This document shows positions 52,351-64,000 of a stretch of DNA of 64,000 nucleotides, piece by piece. The DNA lies in assembly GCA_020152595.1 (NCBI GenBank), contig JAIGNY010000456.1:1812001-1876000 (forward strand), written 5' to 3'. This stretch comes from Chiridota heheva. Its lineage: Eukaryota; Echinodermata; Holothuroidea; Apodida; Chiridotidae. Both the position numbers and the translations under genes were made by a program. Below the pieces are notes generated by a model. The model saw only the letters and a list, made by a program, of their open reading frames with translations, had not been told where the DNA came from and searched no databases. Positions within the stretch are counted from its first letter, which is position 1; each line of letters opens with the position of its first letter.

Positions 52351-52530
52351 CACAGACCTGTAGCCAGGACTTTTCTCAAAGAGGGTGGGGGAGGGTACAG
52401 ACACTTCAAGAGGGGCACTAGGGCAGATTCTCCATATATCTTTGCTGTATATTTTTTGTTTGAATTTATGCAGGGGGGCGTAGACCTTCAGAAACGCCCG
52501 TCTCCCCCCATGTTTGTGGCGTAATACTTT
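52351..52530 (+). mobile_element. Possible hAT-like terminal fragment
   Basis: CAGACCTGTAGCCAGGACTT resembles the start of common animal hAT non-autonomous elements, followed by G-rich text. No opposite end or target duplication found. Confidence 0.3.
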
Positions 52531-52934
52531 CTTTACTATTCTGTTCCTGTTATTTTCTTGTATCATGTGACCAGTAAATGTTTCCTTCATTGAGTCTTTG
52601 GGTTCGTATATATACATTGTAATGTTTATATTTACAACATCTGTTATGGTATCCTTTAAGAATGCAAACTTTCGTCTCCTAATGGGGTAAAATGTATCAT
52701 TCTTCAATATTTATAAAGAGATTGTTTCATTCCATATATTTTTGTCTTGCCAGAAATGCTCAAAGAATTTGAAAGAATGAAATAAATTGAAAAAGAAAAA
52801 AATGCAATGTTTGTATTCTTTATTTGTGCTATGTGCATATTGTAAGGATTTATACACAATTTGAAGTTCTAGATATGCAGAAACTTCAAAAAGATTGAGC
52901 TCACCTTCAGCAAGTCATGCCTGTTATTAGTCAT

Positions 52935-53300
52935 ACGGCCAAGTTCAACGAAACGGCTTAGTTCAGCAAAATGGCTCGGTTCAGCCATATGGCTCACTTC
53001 AGCCATGTGGCTCACTTCAGCCATATGGTTCACTTTAGCTGTGTGGCTTACTTCAGCCATGTGGCTCACTTCAGCCATACGGTTCACTTCAGCCATGCAG
53101 CTCACTTCTGCCATACGGCTTATTTCAGTCACACAGCTCACTTAAGCCACACGGCTCACTTCAGCCACATGGCTCACTTCAGCCACGTGGCTCCCAGCCA
53201 TACCGCTCATTTCCAGCCAAATGCTAACTTCAGCCACACGGCTCACTTCAGCCACTGGGCTCGCTTCAGCCATGTGGCTCACTTTAGCAACGGGCTCACT
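52935..53300. repeat. 18 bp minisatellite, about 20 copies
   Basis: CTTCAGCCATGTGGCTCA repeats with drift. As 18 is a multiple of three, both strands give long periodic frames (HFSHMA on plus, MAEVSH on minus). The plus frame runs on into the LINE ORF1 remnant at 53300. Treated as a repeat, not a gene. Confidence 0.92.
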
Positions 53301-54548
53301 TCAGCCGACGGTGCCGAAACACCTACAAATACCATCTTCCTGACTGTTTCCACACCAACTCTCTCCTCCCACATCACTGCTGGCTACCTGAGAATCCCAG
53401 TCACCCCTTACATTCCTAACCCCCTCCGTTGTCATAAGTGCTAGATGTATGGCCATGGTAAAAACTCCTGCCACAGCCAAGCGTGCTTTGGCAACTGGAG
53501 CCCTGGACCGTGACAGCACCTCCTACACCAGCACCCTGCTCTGCACCAATTGCAACGGTACTTACCTAGCTAACCATCCCTCAAAAGACTGCCCCACCTA
53601 GCTTCAGAAAAAGCAAATAACCAAACTAAAAACCCTTAATCCCAACATCACTTACCCGGTGGCCAAGAAGCAATTTCTCGCTTCCCTCCACACTAAACCT
53701 TCCCACTCGAGCGCAGTCTCCTCTAACACCAATACCCCCCCCCTTCCCTCCCCTCAACACAACTAAAACTGACTCACACACCCAAACCAACTCACCTGGT
53801 TCTTCTTACTCAGTCCTAAGCCCATTACCATTGCCAACAACCCAACCACACCCATTACCCAAACCACCTTCACCACCAACACTTCTCTCCCAACCTTCCT
53901 TCCTCTAAGACTCCCGCCGTCGCCTACCCCAAACCTCTTAATGCCATCAAACTCAAGTCAACCTCGCTAACAATCATCAAAACAACAAACAGCCCACCAT
54001 CCAAACCCACACATATGACACAGAAGAGAACATGGATTGTTCAATTACTGAACATACTTCTCGTTCAACTTTGAAAAACAACCGCTCCCAATGAAACAGG
54101 GACAGATCCAAAGAAAAAAGAAGCCAACTCAGAAACAATAGATCTTTCTCCAGATAACCTCCTGCCTCCTTATTGCATGCAACATAAACAATTGCAATAA
54201 CATTCACAACATTATACAATGACACATCAGGAGCCTTGAGGCCAATTCTGAAGATAATGACCTACTGGCCACCACCTTCAACCCGGTTGTCTTCTGCCTA
54301 CAAGAAACCTTCTTGAAAACCACTGACCATTATTCCCTCAACAACTTCGCATGCTATCAAGTGGACTCTGACAGGGCCTGTGGGGGCGTCTCCATTCTCG
54401 TTATACGCGATATCCCACACAGCTCTGTTCATGTGAACACCGACCTTCAGGCCATCTGTATGTCTATCTCCACAAAACCTTCACTCTTTGCAATATCTAT
54501 CTCCCCCTCCCCACGCCAACGTTCAGCCAACCAGCCTTAACAACCTCA
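53300..54548 (+). mobile_element. LINE 5' part: zinc-knuckle ORF1 and endonuclease start
   Basis: Near 53395-53475 it reads PVTPYIPNPLRCHKC, a stop, then MYGHGKNSC, a CCHC knuckle if the stop is ignored. A second cysteine cluster, CTNCNGTYLANHPSKDC, lies at about 53542-53595. After a proline-rich stretch, 54290-54540 reads FCLQETFLKTTDHYSLNNF and ACGGVSILVIRD, the N-terminal APE endonuclease with its QET motif. Stops and frameshifts throughout. The element continues on the opposite strand from 54549. Confidence 0.75.
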
Positions 54549-55800
54549 TCTCTCAGGCCCCGTTTTTTGCAAAGGATTCCCAGATAGCAGTGTCGAGCGT
54601 AATTAACTGGTCTAGGGTATTGCGACGTTTCCGGAAGCTCCTTTGGTGAGGGGAGAGGATTCTGTTGGTTTCAAGGAACCAATTTAGTCTCTGGTTAATG
54701 ATCCTTTCCATAATTTTACAGAGACAGCAGGTGAGGGCGATAGCTGGAGGGGTCGGTCGGTACTGTCCTTCCCCGGTTTAGGGACGGGGGTGACAATAGC
54801 TGTCCTCCAGAAAAGGGGAAAGGAGTGTGAGGACCAAATGTGGTTGAGGATGGTGAGAAGGGTAGTGGTGGCCTTGTTGGGGAGGTGTTTCAGGAACTGG
54901 TAAGGGATGTTATCTGGGCCCTTGGAGGTGCAGCCAGCGTCGTGGATGGCTTGGTTTTATTCAGAAAGGGTGAGAGGGGTGTTGTAGCTCTCAGAGTTGT
55001 CGGAGGGAAAGGTGATACTCTGGGCTTCATCGCGAGCTTTTTTGGTTTTGAAAGCATTGGGGTAGTTGGCTGAGGACGAGATGTTGCTGAAAGAGGCGGC
55101 GAGGTAGTTAACGATGTCCTTTTTCGCGGTGAGAAGGTTACCATTCCAGAAGAGATGGGAGACTTGCCCACCCTGCCATTGAAGCTGTTAACCATTCTCT
55201 AAATCTTCTTAGTGGGGGTGTTGGTGGTGAGAAAAGAGATGAAGTTGTTCCAAGTCTTGGTTTTACTGTCCTTGATAGTGCGCCCGGCCTTGGCATGGCT
55301 GATGCAAAAGAGGTTGAGGTTGTGGGTGGTCGGGTTAGTTTTGAAGTTCCTGCGGGCCCTTTTCCTGTTCCTGATGGCGGTTTTGCAGTCATTGGAGAAT
55401 CAGGGGTTGGGGTGGGGGGGGGGGGGGGGGTAGAGCAGGTGGCAATGTTGATAAGGATGTTACTGAAGTTTGACATGGGATCCTCACCCTCGAAGAGAGG
55501 TGCGAGTCACAAAGGGTTTCGAAAAGGGGCCAGTCAGCCTTCTTAAGGTTCCAATTGGGGGTGTGGTCTGTGGGGGTTTGAAGGTTGGAGTGTATAAGAA
55601 GAGGGTAATGATCACAACCACAAAGATCAGCAGTGACCTTCCAGCTAAATTCAAGGAGGAGGTTGGGAGAACAGATAGACAGGTGAGAGAGCCCGTGGCA
55701 GGGTGAAGGTAGGTCGGGGAGTTAGTGTTGAGCAAGGAGAGGCTGTGCTGTCGAAGAGTGTTTTCGATTATATCATTATAACATAATGACATAATGACGC
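54549..55800 (-). mobile_element. LINE middle part in inverted orientation: endonuclease end and polymerase start
   Basis: Read on the minus strand from 55800: an endonuclease C-terminus, then a linker with a poly-C run near 55415-55430. Polymerase pieces follow: PDNIPYQFLKHLPNKA, WRTAIVTPVPKPGKDS, CKIMERIINQRLNWFLE and HQRSFRKRRNTLDQLI down to about 54557. It stops before polymerase motif A, and no FADD box is present. Content continues where the plus-strand part stops, implying an inverted segment of one element. Broken by frameshifts. Confidence 0.72.
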
Positions 55801-56490
55801 CTATGGTTGTCATTTTAAGTGTGGCGTATATAAATGGCCAAGCAGGCCCTTATGGTATTTATGTTTAATAGTATATTTTTTACGGGCACCCGTATTGAAC
55901 CCGCGCCGAGGGCAGCTTCCCCTCTTTAGTTACGCCACTGCTGCTGAGGAGGACATTTGGGGTGTTCTCCGCCCAACCCCCAAAAATATCATCCAAATAA
56001 TACGGATTTTTTCCATCTTTGATAAATGATAAGAGCAGAGGAAAAAATTAAAGGGAGGTATATATGACGTCATATTTTCAAGAGATCCGACAACCAATTA
56101 CAGAGGGTCGTGACAGGGGTCTGTCTCACTTCTCCCTCCCCACCTTTTCAATATACTGACAGAAATTTCAAGAGTTGAAACAGCAACAAATAAGCCTAAT
56201 CTCATTTTTTGGCTTAAATCATTTGACACTTATGAAGTTTGACGAATTTTTAAATCAATAAAAGAAAAGTCAGATTTTTATCAAGGTTTAGAAACTTTTC
56301 TTGCCATTTAACCAGAATCTTTTTTCTCAACAAAATGCTTTTCCTGTTCTTGAGAGTTCTCATAATTATGCATTCATGACCAATTTTTGACTGAATAAAA
56401 TTTATTTGCTTTTTGTCCAAGTAGTGATATCCACTGCTGTAACCAATTTTTCTTTTTGAACGAGGATATCCACTGCTTTTTTCTGAACAT
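55801..56490. other. No gene; possible hAT-like terminus near 55910-55945
   Basis: On the minus strand CAGCAGTGGCGTAACTAAAG (around 55943) looks like a common hAT-type end; its partner is not found. The remainder is AT-rich with no recognised content. Confidence 0.35.
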
Positions 56491-56497
56491 ATCATTT

Positions 56498-57100
56498 TTA
56501 GCTCAACCTCCCTTTATGGGATTTTGAACTTAGGCAAGGCTAACCCAAACAATCCTAGCAGATTTTCTTTCGGATACGATAGTTATTTTTGCAGTGTTTA
56601 TCTAATCCTATGCCCTAAGCATTTATTCGACATTTTGTTGCGTTTATTCGACATGTTTGCCTTACATTGATCGATCCATGGATGCAACAACCCTTTGTAT
56701 TAGTGCGTATATAGTTTTAACGAATTTTGCTTTACAAATTTCACCAAACAAGACTCCAAAATAATCGATTTTCGCTCGGCGTGATCCGAATGAATTTAGC
56801 ATGTATAATAACATTTACTCGGAAAGGCAACCGAATATTTTCTAGGATAAAGAACACTGCTTTCATTTGCCAATTGGGCTATAAAATTCCGTTTGGGATT
56901 TTTAGCTCAACATCCTTTAAAGGGATTTTGAGCTTCAGCAAGGCTAGCCTAAAATTATGATTTTGTTTGGATACAAATGTTATTTTTGCAGCATTAATCT
57001 AATTTTAAGCGTTTATTCGACATTTTGCTGTGTTGTCATGTTAACCTTAACCACTGCTTTCATGTGCCAATTGGGCTATGATATTCCGTTTGGGATTTGT
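56498..57100 (+). repeat. Degenerate direct repeat (about 190 and 400 bp spacing)
   Basis: TTTTAGCTCAAC...GGGATTTTGA...GCAAGGCTA occurs near 56498 and 56902. GCCAATTGGGCTAT...ATTCCGTTTGGGAT occurs near 56869 and 57062. TTTATTCGACATTTTG occurs near 56621 and 57010. Non-coding. Confidence 0.7.
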
Positions 57101-57386
57101 CCTACAGTATAACAAAATTGCGGTATAGTACTGTAGTTGATAGTTCGTTTGAACTATAAAATGCGTTTGAAAACTAAAGCTTTAATACTAAAATAGCCTG
57201 AATACCCAAGTGGCACATGTACCGGACTTAGATATTCGTTTGAAACGATTGTAAACCCTGATTTATAGTATGGGCTACCGTACCCGCTTGCGTATCTTTC
57301 GTCAAGCATTATAAAAAGATAGCTTGAAATAAACCAAAGCTACAGTTGTTTTGTGTTTGTCTTTAAATTCCCTTTTAACCGTTTGA
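57101..57386. other. No gene recognised
   Basis: Single-copy-looking sequence ahead of the LINE; nothing supportable. Confidence 0.4.
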
Positions 57387-57422
57387 GGTATTCGAGCTTT
57401 AATCCCTGATTACTCAGCGTGG
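57387..57422 (+). repeat. 36 bp flanking direct repeat, left of LINE
   Basis: GGTATTCGAGCTTTAATCCC to CAGCGTGG here recurs at 62499-62534 with four mismatches. The copies bracket the LINE and could be its target-site duplication. Confidence 0.6.
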
Positions 57423-60400
57423 TGGTTAGTAATGCGCAACTTCAGCTTGCTTGCTTGTCTGCTAATCATTGCCTAATTTTTCTCCTCCTGCATGCCTTCC
57501 TTTCCTTTTTCATCCTCTTTTTCATTTTACACTGTCCCATCTGTATGTACAAGTTGCAGTTTTGTCAGTCTGCCTCCCCATAATCGCCTCTCTATTCACA
57601 GCTCAACCCCGACCTTCTTCGTGGTACTAACAGTGCTCTGCAGCTAGAGTCTTTGACAGGGGCTCTAGGTATGGATGGAAAACCCAGGGAGACAAGGCCC
57701 TGTTAGCCTTGGAAGGCAACTAGTCTAGGAGAAGGAAAACTCTGACCTCAAACCCTGTTTGGGTAGTTGGTAATCCCAGACCAGTATTTTATCTAACCTG
57801 GGCTGATTAAGCTCATTAGCATGGAAATGTAGTCGTCTATGGGAAGGAGACCCCTACAGCAAAACGCTGGCACTCCATGTTGAGGATTAGTTGTGGGGCT
57901 AATCCCTCCAAACTGTAAAGCACCTTATGATTACAGAAACTATAAACAGCGCAAGTTCAACAAATGTAAACCTTGGTGATACTGTGGCAGCTTCCACCAG
58001 AGAAGCAATCATGACGTGTTTGGGCAAAAGCCGAGAGGACGCTCATAAGTTGAATAAGCCGCTAGTAAATCCAAAAACGAAGATGAGAATCGGGAATTGA
58101 AATGTGAGGACATTGTATCAAAGTGGGAACGTAGCCCAAGCAGCAAGGGAGATGAATAAAAGAAAATACAAATCATGGGGATCAGTGAAAGTCATTGGAC
58201 AGGGCAAGGAAAGATGAGATTTGCAAGTGGTGAAACTGCTCTGGCAGTCTGGAAGAGATGACGACAGCCACAGGCAAGGGGTTGCAATTGTGATATCCAA
58301 GGTGACAGAAAGCGCCCTCATTTGGCAACCAGTAAATAAAAGAATGATCAATTTAAGCAAGATTATATTCCAAACACATCAAGATGACGATGATCCAGTA
58401 AATAAAAGAATTATCATTTAACAAGAAAATGCACAAAAGAGACGAAAGAGCACCCACAGAAAATGACAAGAAGGACTGAAGGATGAGTTTTACACCAGGC
58501 TACAAGAAGTGGTGCATAGACATGACATGCTAATTGTGGCAGGTGACATGATTGCAAAAGTTGGTGACAACAACGATTACTGCGAAAGAGTCATGGGAAG
58601 GTATGGGACAGGTGTGATGAATGAAAACGGAGAAAGACTGTGCGGACTGTGTGAAATGAATGATTGTGATTACAGATTACACTCTTTCCTCATAAGAAAA
58701 TCCACAAGTCTACTTGGGTGTCTCCAGACAGGAGAACGCAAAACCAGATAGACCACACACTGATAAACAGGAGATTCAGGACCTCAGTTCAAGATACAAC
58801 AGTGATGAAATCTGCCGACATTGGAAGTGACATATCTTGTGTGCAGAGGCGGCGGAAGATGTTTGAAGGTTGGGGGGGGGGGGGAGTCACAGGGTATGGG
58901 GGGAGGCACTTTCCAACTATCGTATTTTCAAAACATCTAGCACAGCAATATAGCTTTACATGATCAACCCTCAACCCCCGCCGCCTCCCCCCCCTACACG
59001 GAAAATTTATAAGATTGTATAGGTTCGAACATTACTGTTTACCCATTTTCCCTTCTTCTTTTAGTTTACAGCTTCAAAAATTCAAGATATTGTGGTCCAA
59101 AAATATCTTAATTTTATTTAGGTAAAATATAACAATTTGATTGAAATCTACAACAATTGTTGAATTGGAAAATGTATAGATCATAAGTCTTGAAATCAAT
59201 AGGATTTAGACTTATAGATCATGATTAGCCAATTGTATGGTTCATGAATCGGAATTCTTAATGTCTAAAATAATGTGAAAAGCAAAAGGGTCCTTATGGA
59301 GGCCATCATTTTATATGAAAATATGTAACTATTTTTAGTATAGATTAGATCAGATGGTCCAAATCAGCAAATTCACTCCCATCTTCAGCGAATCAGTGGC
59401 AAGTGTCCCCATTGTATGTTTTTTTCTAAAACCCAAATTAAAGACGCTCCGCGAACAAAACGATTTTTTTTGATGGTTTTTTTCAATCTGTTCAGATTAC
59501 AATTATAATGGGCCAATCTGTCAATCAGATTACAATTATTCAATCTGTCAATCAGATTACAATTATAATAAGGGCCAATCTGTCAATCAGATTACAATTA
59601 TAATAAGGGGACTTAAATATATTTCAATATTTTAAATAACACTTTTTTTTTCAATCTCTGTATCTCCGTAAAGGGGCACCTTTTCAACTTTACAAAGAAG
59701 ATGGGGAGAGGGTACGTCAGTTTTAAATGTAATTACAATGGCCCGGGTCCAAATAATAGGTTTTTCCCTGCATGGCCCATTTCAAAGATACCTTACTAAT
59801 GAAATTTGGCTCGCATAGTCTAAAAAGGCACAGTTTGAAAGAGTTTGCACAAATTATAAGCTGGAAAAACAAAGGTAAGAAGAGGCGAAGGCTTTTTAAG
59901 TATGAAAAAGTCCAATATTGTCCAATGTGTATAGTACTGTTTGGCCCCAACTTTTTTCTAGGGAAAAATTAAGAATAGTGTGTACGCGCGAAATTTCACA
60001 TTTTTAGTGTTTTCAGGGCAATATTTGTGTCACTTTTTAAATTAAAAATCAGACTTAAATGAGAAAAAGGGTTTTCAAAGGGCCTGTTATTATTCCAAAA
60101 AAGGGACTGGTCCTCTTTGAAAGGGCATTTTTACCTTCTGAAAAGGCACTTTTTTCAACTTTGCAGAAAAGTGGGGAGGGGGGGCGTGCCCCTGTGGTTG
60201 CCCCAGTTCCGCCGTCTATGCTTGTGTGCACCACCATCAAGTTGAAACTGAAAAAAGGTCCAGAAGATGGCAACAAACTTGAGAACCAGATACGACACAT
60301 ACATGCTGAGAAATGAGGATGTGAGGAAGAAGTTTGCATTGACAGTAAAGAACAGGCATGTATCAAGCACTTGATGAACAAGAAAATGATGGGAATGATA

Positions 60401-62498
60401 GTGAGGGCAACGAAATGGATGATATTGATAGAGATTATAGACAAATGGAGAAGGTGTACACAGAAGCAGCTGAGAAGGTGCTGGGGAAAAAAAGAGACTG
60501 AAGAAGAAACCATGGATAAGTGAAGAATTACAATCCAATGATAGATAAAAGGTCTGAAATTTAGAGAAGAATAATAAGTACAATCTCTGAAAGAACAAAT
60601 CTACAGATTAGATGTAGAAATAAAGACAGAGAAGTAAAGAGGGAATTTGACGAGACAAGAGAGAATGGGTAGATGATATTACCAGTGAAGCAGAAAAAGC
60701 GGCAAGAAATCAGAATACGAAAACTTTGTACGGATTAACCAAAATGCTCTGCAATGAAAGGCCAAGAGAGAGAGAGTGTGTTGCGATACAAAGATGGTAA
60801 CCTAGTCAGTGAAGAGGATGAAATAAAGAAGAGATATAAAGAGCACTTTGCAGAAGTTCTCGATAGACCAGAACCAGCAAACCCAATAACTGACTGACTG
60901 AAAACGATGGTAACAACGACCCAATATAAGAGATGAATAGTGAGGAACCAAGTCTGATTGAGGTTAAAGATGCAATTAACATTAAGAACCTCAAAAATGG
61001 AAGAAGAAAAAAAACCCCACCTGGAGTAGATTTGATTACCGCCGAGTTACTGAAAGCTGACAGAGACTTTACTGCAAGTAAAGTCCAGACGCTACCTGGA
61101 AAGATTTGACGGAATGAGAAGATATCATCAGAATGGAAGAAAGGACTCATTCAGTCATTAAGTTACCAAAGAAAGGCAACTTGACTGAGTGCAAGAAGTG
61201 TTGTGGCATCAGACTGCTGTCTGTTATGAGTAAAATTCTTAGCACAATTGTAATAGACAAAATATGTAATAAAATTGATCACAAGCTGAGGAAGGAACAA
61301 GCAGGATTTAAAAAGGCAGAGGCACCACTGATCGGATTTTTGTCCTAAGAAATATCATCAAGCAAGCAAATGAGTGGCAGGCAACAATGTGTATAAATTT
61401 CATTGATTTTGCAAAGGCTTTCGACTCTATACACCACTAGAGCCTATGGATAATAATGACCAAATATGGATACCAGAGAAGATCGTGAACATTGTTAAGG
61501 TATTCTACAAAGATTTCAAATGTGCAGTAGCAGACAAAGGAGAGGCATCAGAATGGTTTGATATAAAACAGGGGTCAAAGAGGGATGTAATATGTCAGGT
61601 TTTCTTTCCTTATAGCAATGGACTGGGTGATGAGGAGAGCAACATTGGATGGCTCAGATGGAATAAGATAGATGTTCATAACAAAGTTAGACGATCTCGA
61701 CTTTGAAGATGATTTTGCACTACTGTCCACAACCCACCAATTTTTTTAGAATAAGACACAAAGAATAAATGAAGAGGCAGGTAGAATATGTCTGAAAATA
61801 AATGGGCAGAAGACAAAAGGTGATGAGAATAAATGCAAGAAACCGAGGGAATACGCATTGGAAATGTAGAGATAGAATACGTAGACTGTTGTACTACTTA
61901 GGTGCGATGGTGTCCAAAGAAGTAGGTGGAACGAACGATATGAAAAACATAATAATGCAGGCCAGAGAAGCTTTTATCAAACTACGTCAGATGTGGAGTT
62001 CGAATACAGTAAATAGAAGAACGAAGCTAAGGCTTTATATGACACTTGCACTTCCTGTCTTATCATACGGGTGTGAGATATCAAGCAAACAAAGGAGATG
62101 CACAAAATTATATGTTTTCCAGAACAAATACCTCAGAAAAATCCTGAAGATACAATGGCACGATCGGGTGAACACCCAAGAGTTATTACATCGGGCCAAA
62201 GTAAAACCACTGAGTGCAGAAATGAAGAAGAGGAAGTGGAGGTTTATTGGACATGTGCTCCGGCAAGAACCTAATAATGACAGCAACATTGCACTGACAT
62301 GGACACTGGAAGGCAGAAGGAAAAGAGGACGCTTTAAAACAATATGGCGGCAGACTGTTGTAAAAGAAAGTAATGGCGCAGGTTGGAAGACTTGGAACGA
62401 CGCGCGGAACACAGCCAAAGACCGTGACAAATGAAGACGCTCTGTGGAGGCCTTATGTTCCACTTGACACGAAGAAGATAGGTGAGGTCAATCAGCGT
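57423..62498 (+). mobile_element. APE-type LINE, nearly full length, decayed and interrupted
   Basis: 5' region 57423-58080 is non-coding. Endonuclease: NVRTLYQSGNVAQAAREMNK near 58103 just after a TGA where a Trp codon is expected; ISESHWTGQ near 58173; VAGDMIAKVGDNN near 58538; QIDHTLINRRFR near 58749. A hAT-like element splits the frame at 58844-60220. Polymerase: VIKLPKKGNLTEC near 61150, LRKEQAGFKK near 61290, CINFIDFAKAFDSI (motif A) near 61391, and DLDFEDDFALLS (motif C, with Glu where Ala is usual) near 61696. The C-terminus is open from 61802 to 62434 (ALPVLSYGCE, KRKWRFIGHVLRQEP, LEGRRKRGR). Many stops, so inactive. Clade not assigned. Confidence 0.85.
58844..60220. mobile_element. 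hAT-like non-autonomous transposon nested in the LINE
   Basis: CTTGTGTG occurs at 58836-58843 and 60221-60228, an 8 bp target duplication. Ends are CAGAGGCGGCGGAA (left) and, in reverse complement, CATAGACGGCGGAA (right): 12 of 14 match. An 8 bp duplication and CA...TG ends are the hAT hallmark. Inside are a G run (58871-58883) and, near 59500-59610, three copies of a CAATCTGTCAATCAGATTAC repeat. No transposase. Removing it joins LINE endonuclease text (SADIGSD) to its continuation (TTIKLKLKK). Confidence 0.8.
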
Positions 62499-62534
62499 GG
62501 TATTCGAATTTTAATCCCTGACTAATCAGCGTGG
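62499..62534 (+). repeat. 36 bp flanking direct repeat, right of LINE
   Basis: Second copy of the repeat at 57387-57422; see that entry. Confidence 0.6.
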
Positions 62535-62554
62535 GTATACAGTATGTCAACCTA

Positions 62555-62617
62555 CTTTAGTGTAGCGGTTATCATACTGGTCTACAGACCACGAGACCCT
62601 GGGTTCAAGCTTGGTAT
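62555..62617 (+). mobile_element. tRNA-like sequence (tRNA-derived fragment)
   Basis: TTAGTGTAGCGGTTATCATA matches a tRNA-Val-type D-arm and A box, and CCCTGGGTTCAAGC the B box, with correct spacing. Stem ends do not pair fully, so a SINE head or pseudogene is more likely than an active tRNA. Confidence 0.5.
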
Positions 62618-62869
62618 TGTTCTGAGAATGTATTTTATATACTTTTGATTCTTCTTCAATTTGTATTATTTACAAAACAGCTACCGTTGTATGTTTTTAT
62701 TAGCTTTATTCTTACATCTAAAATATGAAAATCATCCCGGACCTCAATTTAAGACATAGGCCTATAGTGTAGTCAAAGGGATCCTTTCACTATTTTGATT
62801 AGAAATGTAGTGGAAATGAAACAATTTAAAGCAATTTCTGATACTAAAATCACGCCAAAACGCTAAGCT

Positions 62870-63660
62870 TTCGGAGCTCACGGCCCCGACATCAGGAGCC
62901 GATGGGGAAGGCAAGGGGGGGGGGGGGGGGCATGGCTCCCAATAATATGATATTTAAAGCAATGGCTTTTAAATAGGCATTATTTGTGTTAAAATTATTC
63001 ACACACAAAAAATAGCAATTGACAACATTGGTCTTGCCTCCCCCAATATGAAACCTGTGTCCGGTGCCCTGGGGCCTCGCCCCTTGCAATTGAGCCCGCC
63101 AACCAGGACTTCGATCCTGGAATTGACATAAGCACTTTTCTGCTAAACGATACTAATGCAGGGAGCTTCCGGAGGCTCCACCCCTACATTTGACACATTT
63201 AAATGCACTTTTCTGCTAAGGATTCCGGGGGCTTCGCCCTGGGTTCCCTACCAGGTCTTCGCCTCTAGATTTAACACAAAATTAAGAGATTTTTTAGATA
63301 CCAAAAGCGCAGTGCTTGCCCTGACTTTACGTACTTTTCTGTTCTTAAAACACGAAAACGCAGGACTTCACCCCCCCCCCCCCCCAAACACGCTAAGCTC
63401 TTCGCCCCATGCAGTTGGGCGCGCCTACCAGGACTTCGACCCTCGATTTGACACAATACTAAGCAGGGCTTCCGGGGGCTTCGCCCCTAGATTTGAACAC
63501 TAATTTTACGCAATTTACTGCTACCAAAACCACGAGATATATACAAAGCTTCAGCCCTGGAATTTTTGACACGATTTTAAGAAATTTTCTGCTGTATCAA
63601 AATAACGAGAAACACAGGACTTCCCAGGGCTCGGGCCCCTACAACGGCTGTCTATCAAAT
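62870..63660. repeat. Degenerate GC-rich repeat (CCGGGGGCTTCGCCC)
   Basis: TTCCGGGGGCTTCGCCC-type blocks, each followed by TAGATTTGACACA and TTTTCTGCTA, recur near 63165, 63220, 63465 and 63540, with G or C homopolymers near 62916 and 63370. Looks like tandem pieces of a mobile element. Confidence 0.65.
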
Positions 63661-64000
63661 AAATCATGAATTTATTACCGTCAACTAGCTGACTATAACC
63701 AATTTGCTAGATTTATTTGTCGTCTAAACGGCGTGTGCCAATTTAGATCTTTGTGCTCAACGTTTTAAATTACTATTATGAGCATTTTTTTCTTAGGGGT
63801 GGGGGTCGCCAAAGTGCCCTTGTCCCCACAGTGAAACCACCACAACCCACCACGCTACTATCTATCAATACAAAAGTTTAAGTAATTTTGAAAGCGATGC
63901 AATTCTTGGATAGTGCAACGTGAAAAACGTTTTTACGTACGTTTCGCAAAAAAACAACAATAATAAAAATTCATGATTTAATTGGAAAACATAGCCGATC
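63661..64000. other. No gene recognised at the window end
   Basis: AT-rich sequence without supportable features. Confidence 0.4.

Overview
The window is nuclear DNA of an animal, most likely a marine deuterostome invertebrate (echinoderm, hemichordate or amphioxus grade). The evidence is long GT-AG introns, AT-rich non-coding DNA, tRNA-derived SINEs, non-LTR retrotransposons, hAT, Mutator-like and TTAA-target DNA elements, and one recognisable vertebrate-like gene. Phylum is an inference; no marker here settles it.

One cellular gene is present. A plus-strand SLC35E2-like transporter (EamA/triose-phosphate-translocator family) runs from a start codon at 1174 to a stop at 40665. I join seven coding exons: 1174-1927, 17688-17814, 23078-23326, 26982-27035, 28611-28683, 37877-38007 and 40470-40665. 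They sum to 1584 nt (527 aa plus stop), with compatible phases at every junction. The first coding exon opens at a splice acceptor (1099-1100), so at least one 5' non-coding exon lies further upstream, possibly outside the window. A 15-codon upstream ORF ends four bases before the start codon.

The introns are full of repeats. Intron 1 holds a nested insertion (8225-10690) and a decayed Mutator-like transposase carrying a 65-66 bp tandem array (13369-16180). Intron 2 holds direct duplications, a SINE and an antisense LINE end. Intron 3 has a TTAA-target element six bases inside the splice donor. Intron 4 has a 31 bp array. Intron 5 has a long hairpin, an antisense LINE end, a broken THAP-domain exon and several arrays. 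Intron 6 has another TTAA-type element. The end of the last exon, coding bases included, is the first unit of a degenerate tandem array that continues about 1.3 kb past the stop.

From about 42 kb on I find no cellular gene. There is a LINE remnant (42.5 kb), a TTAA-target MITE with long inverted repeats (47.8-48.4 kb), a 2.1 kb array of a 28 bp unit that is open in several frames on both strands (48.6-50.7 kb), SINEs (51.4-52.2 kb), and an 18 bp array running into a LINE whose 3' half is inverted (52.9-55.8 kb). A roughly 5 kb APE-type LINE follows (57.4-62.5 kb), split by a hAT-like element with an 8 bp target duplication (58.8-60.2 kb), then GC-rich repeats to the end. All coordinates come from reading by eye; nothing was searched or aligned by program.
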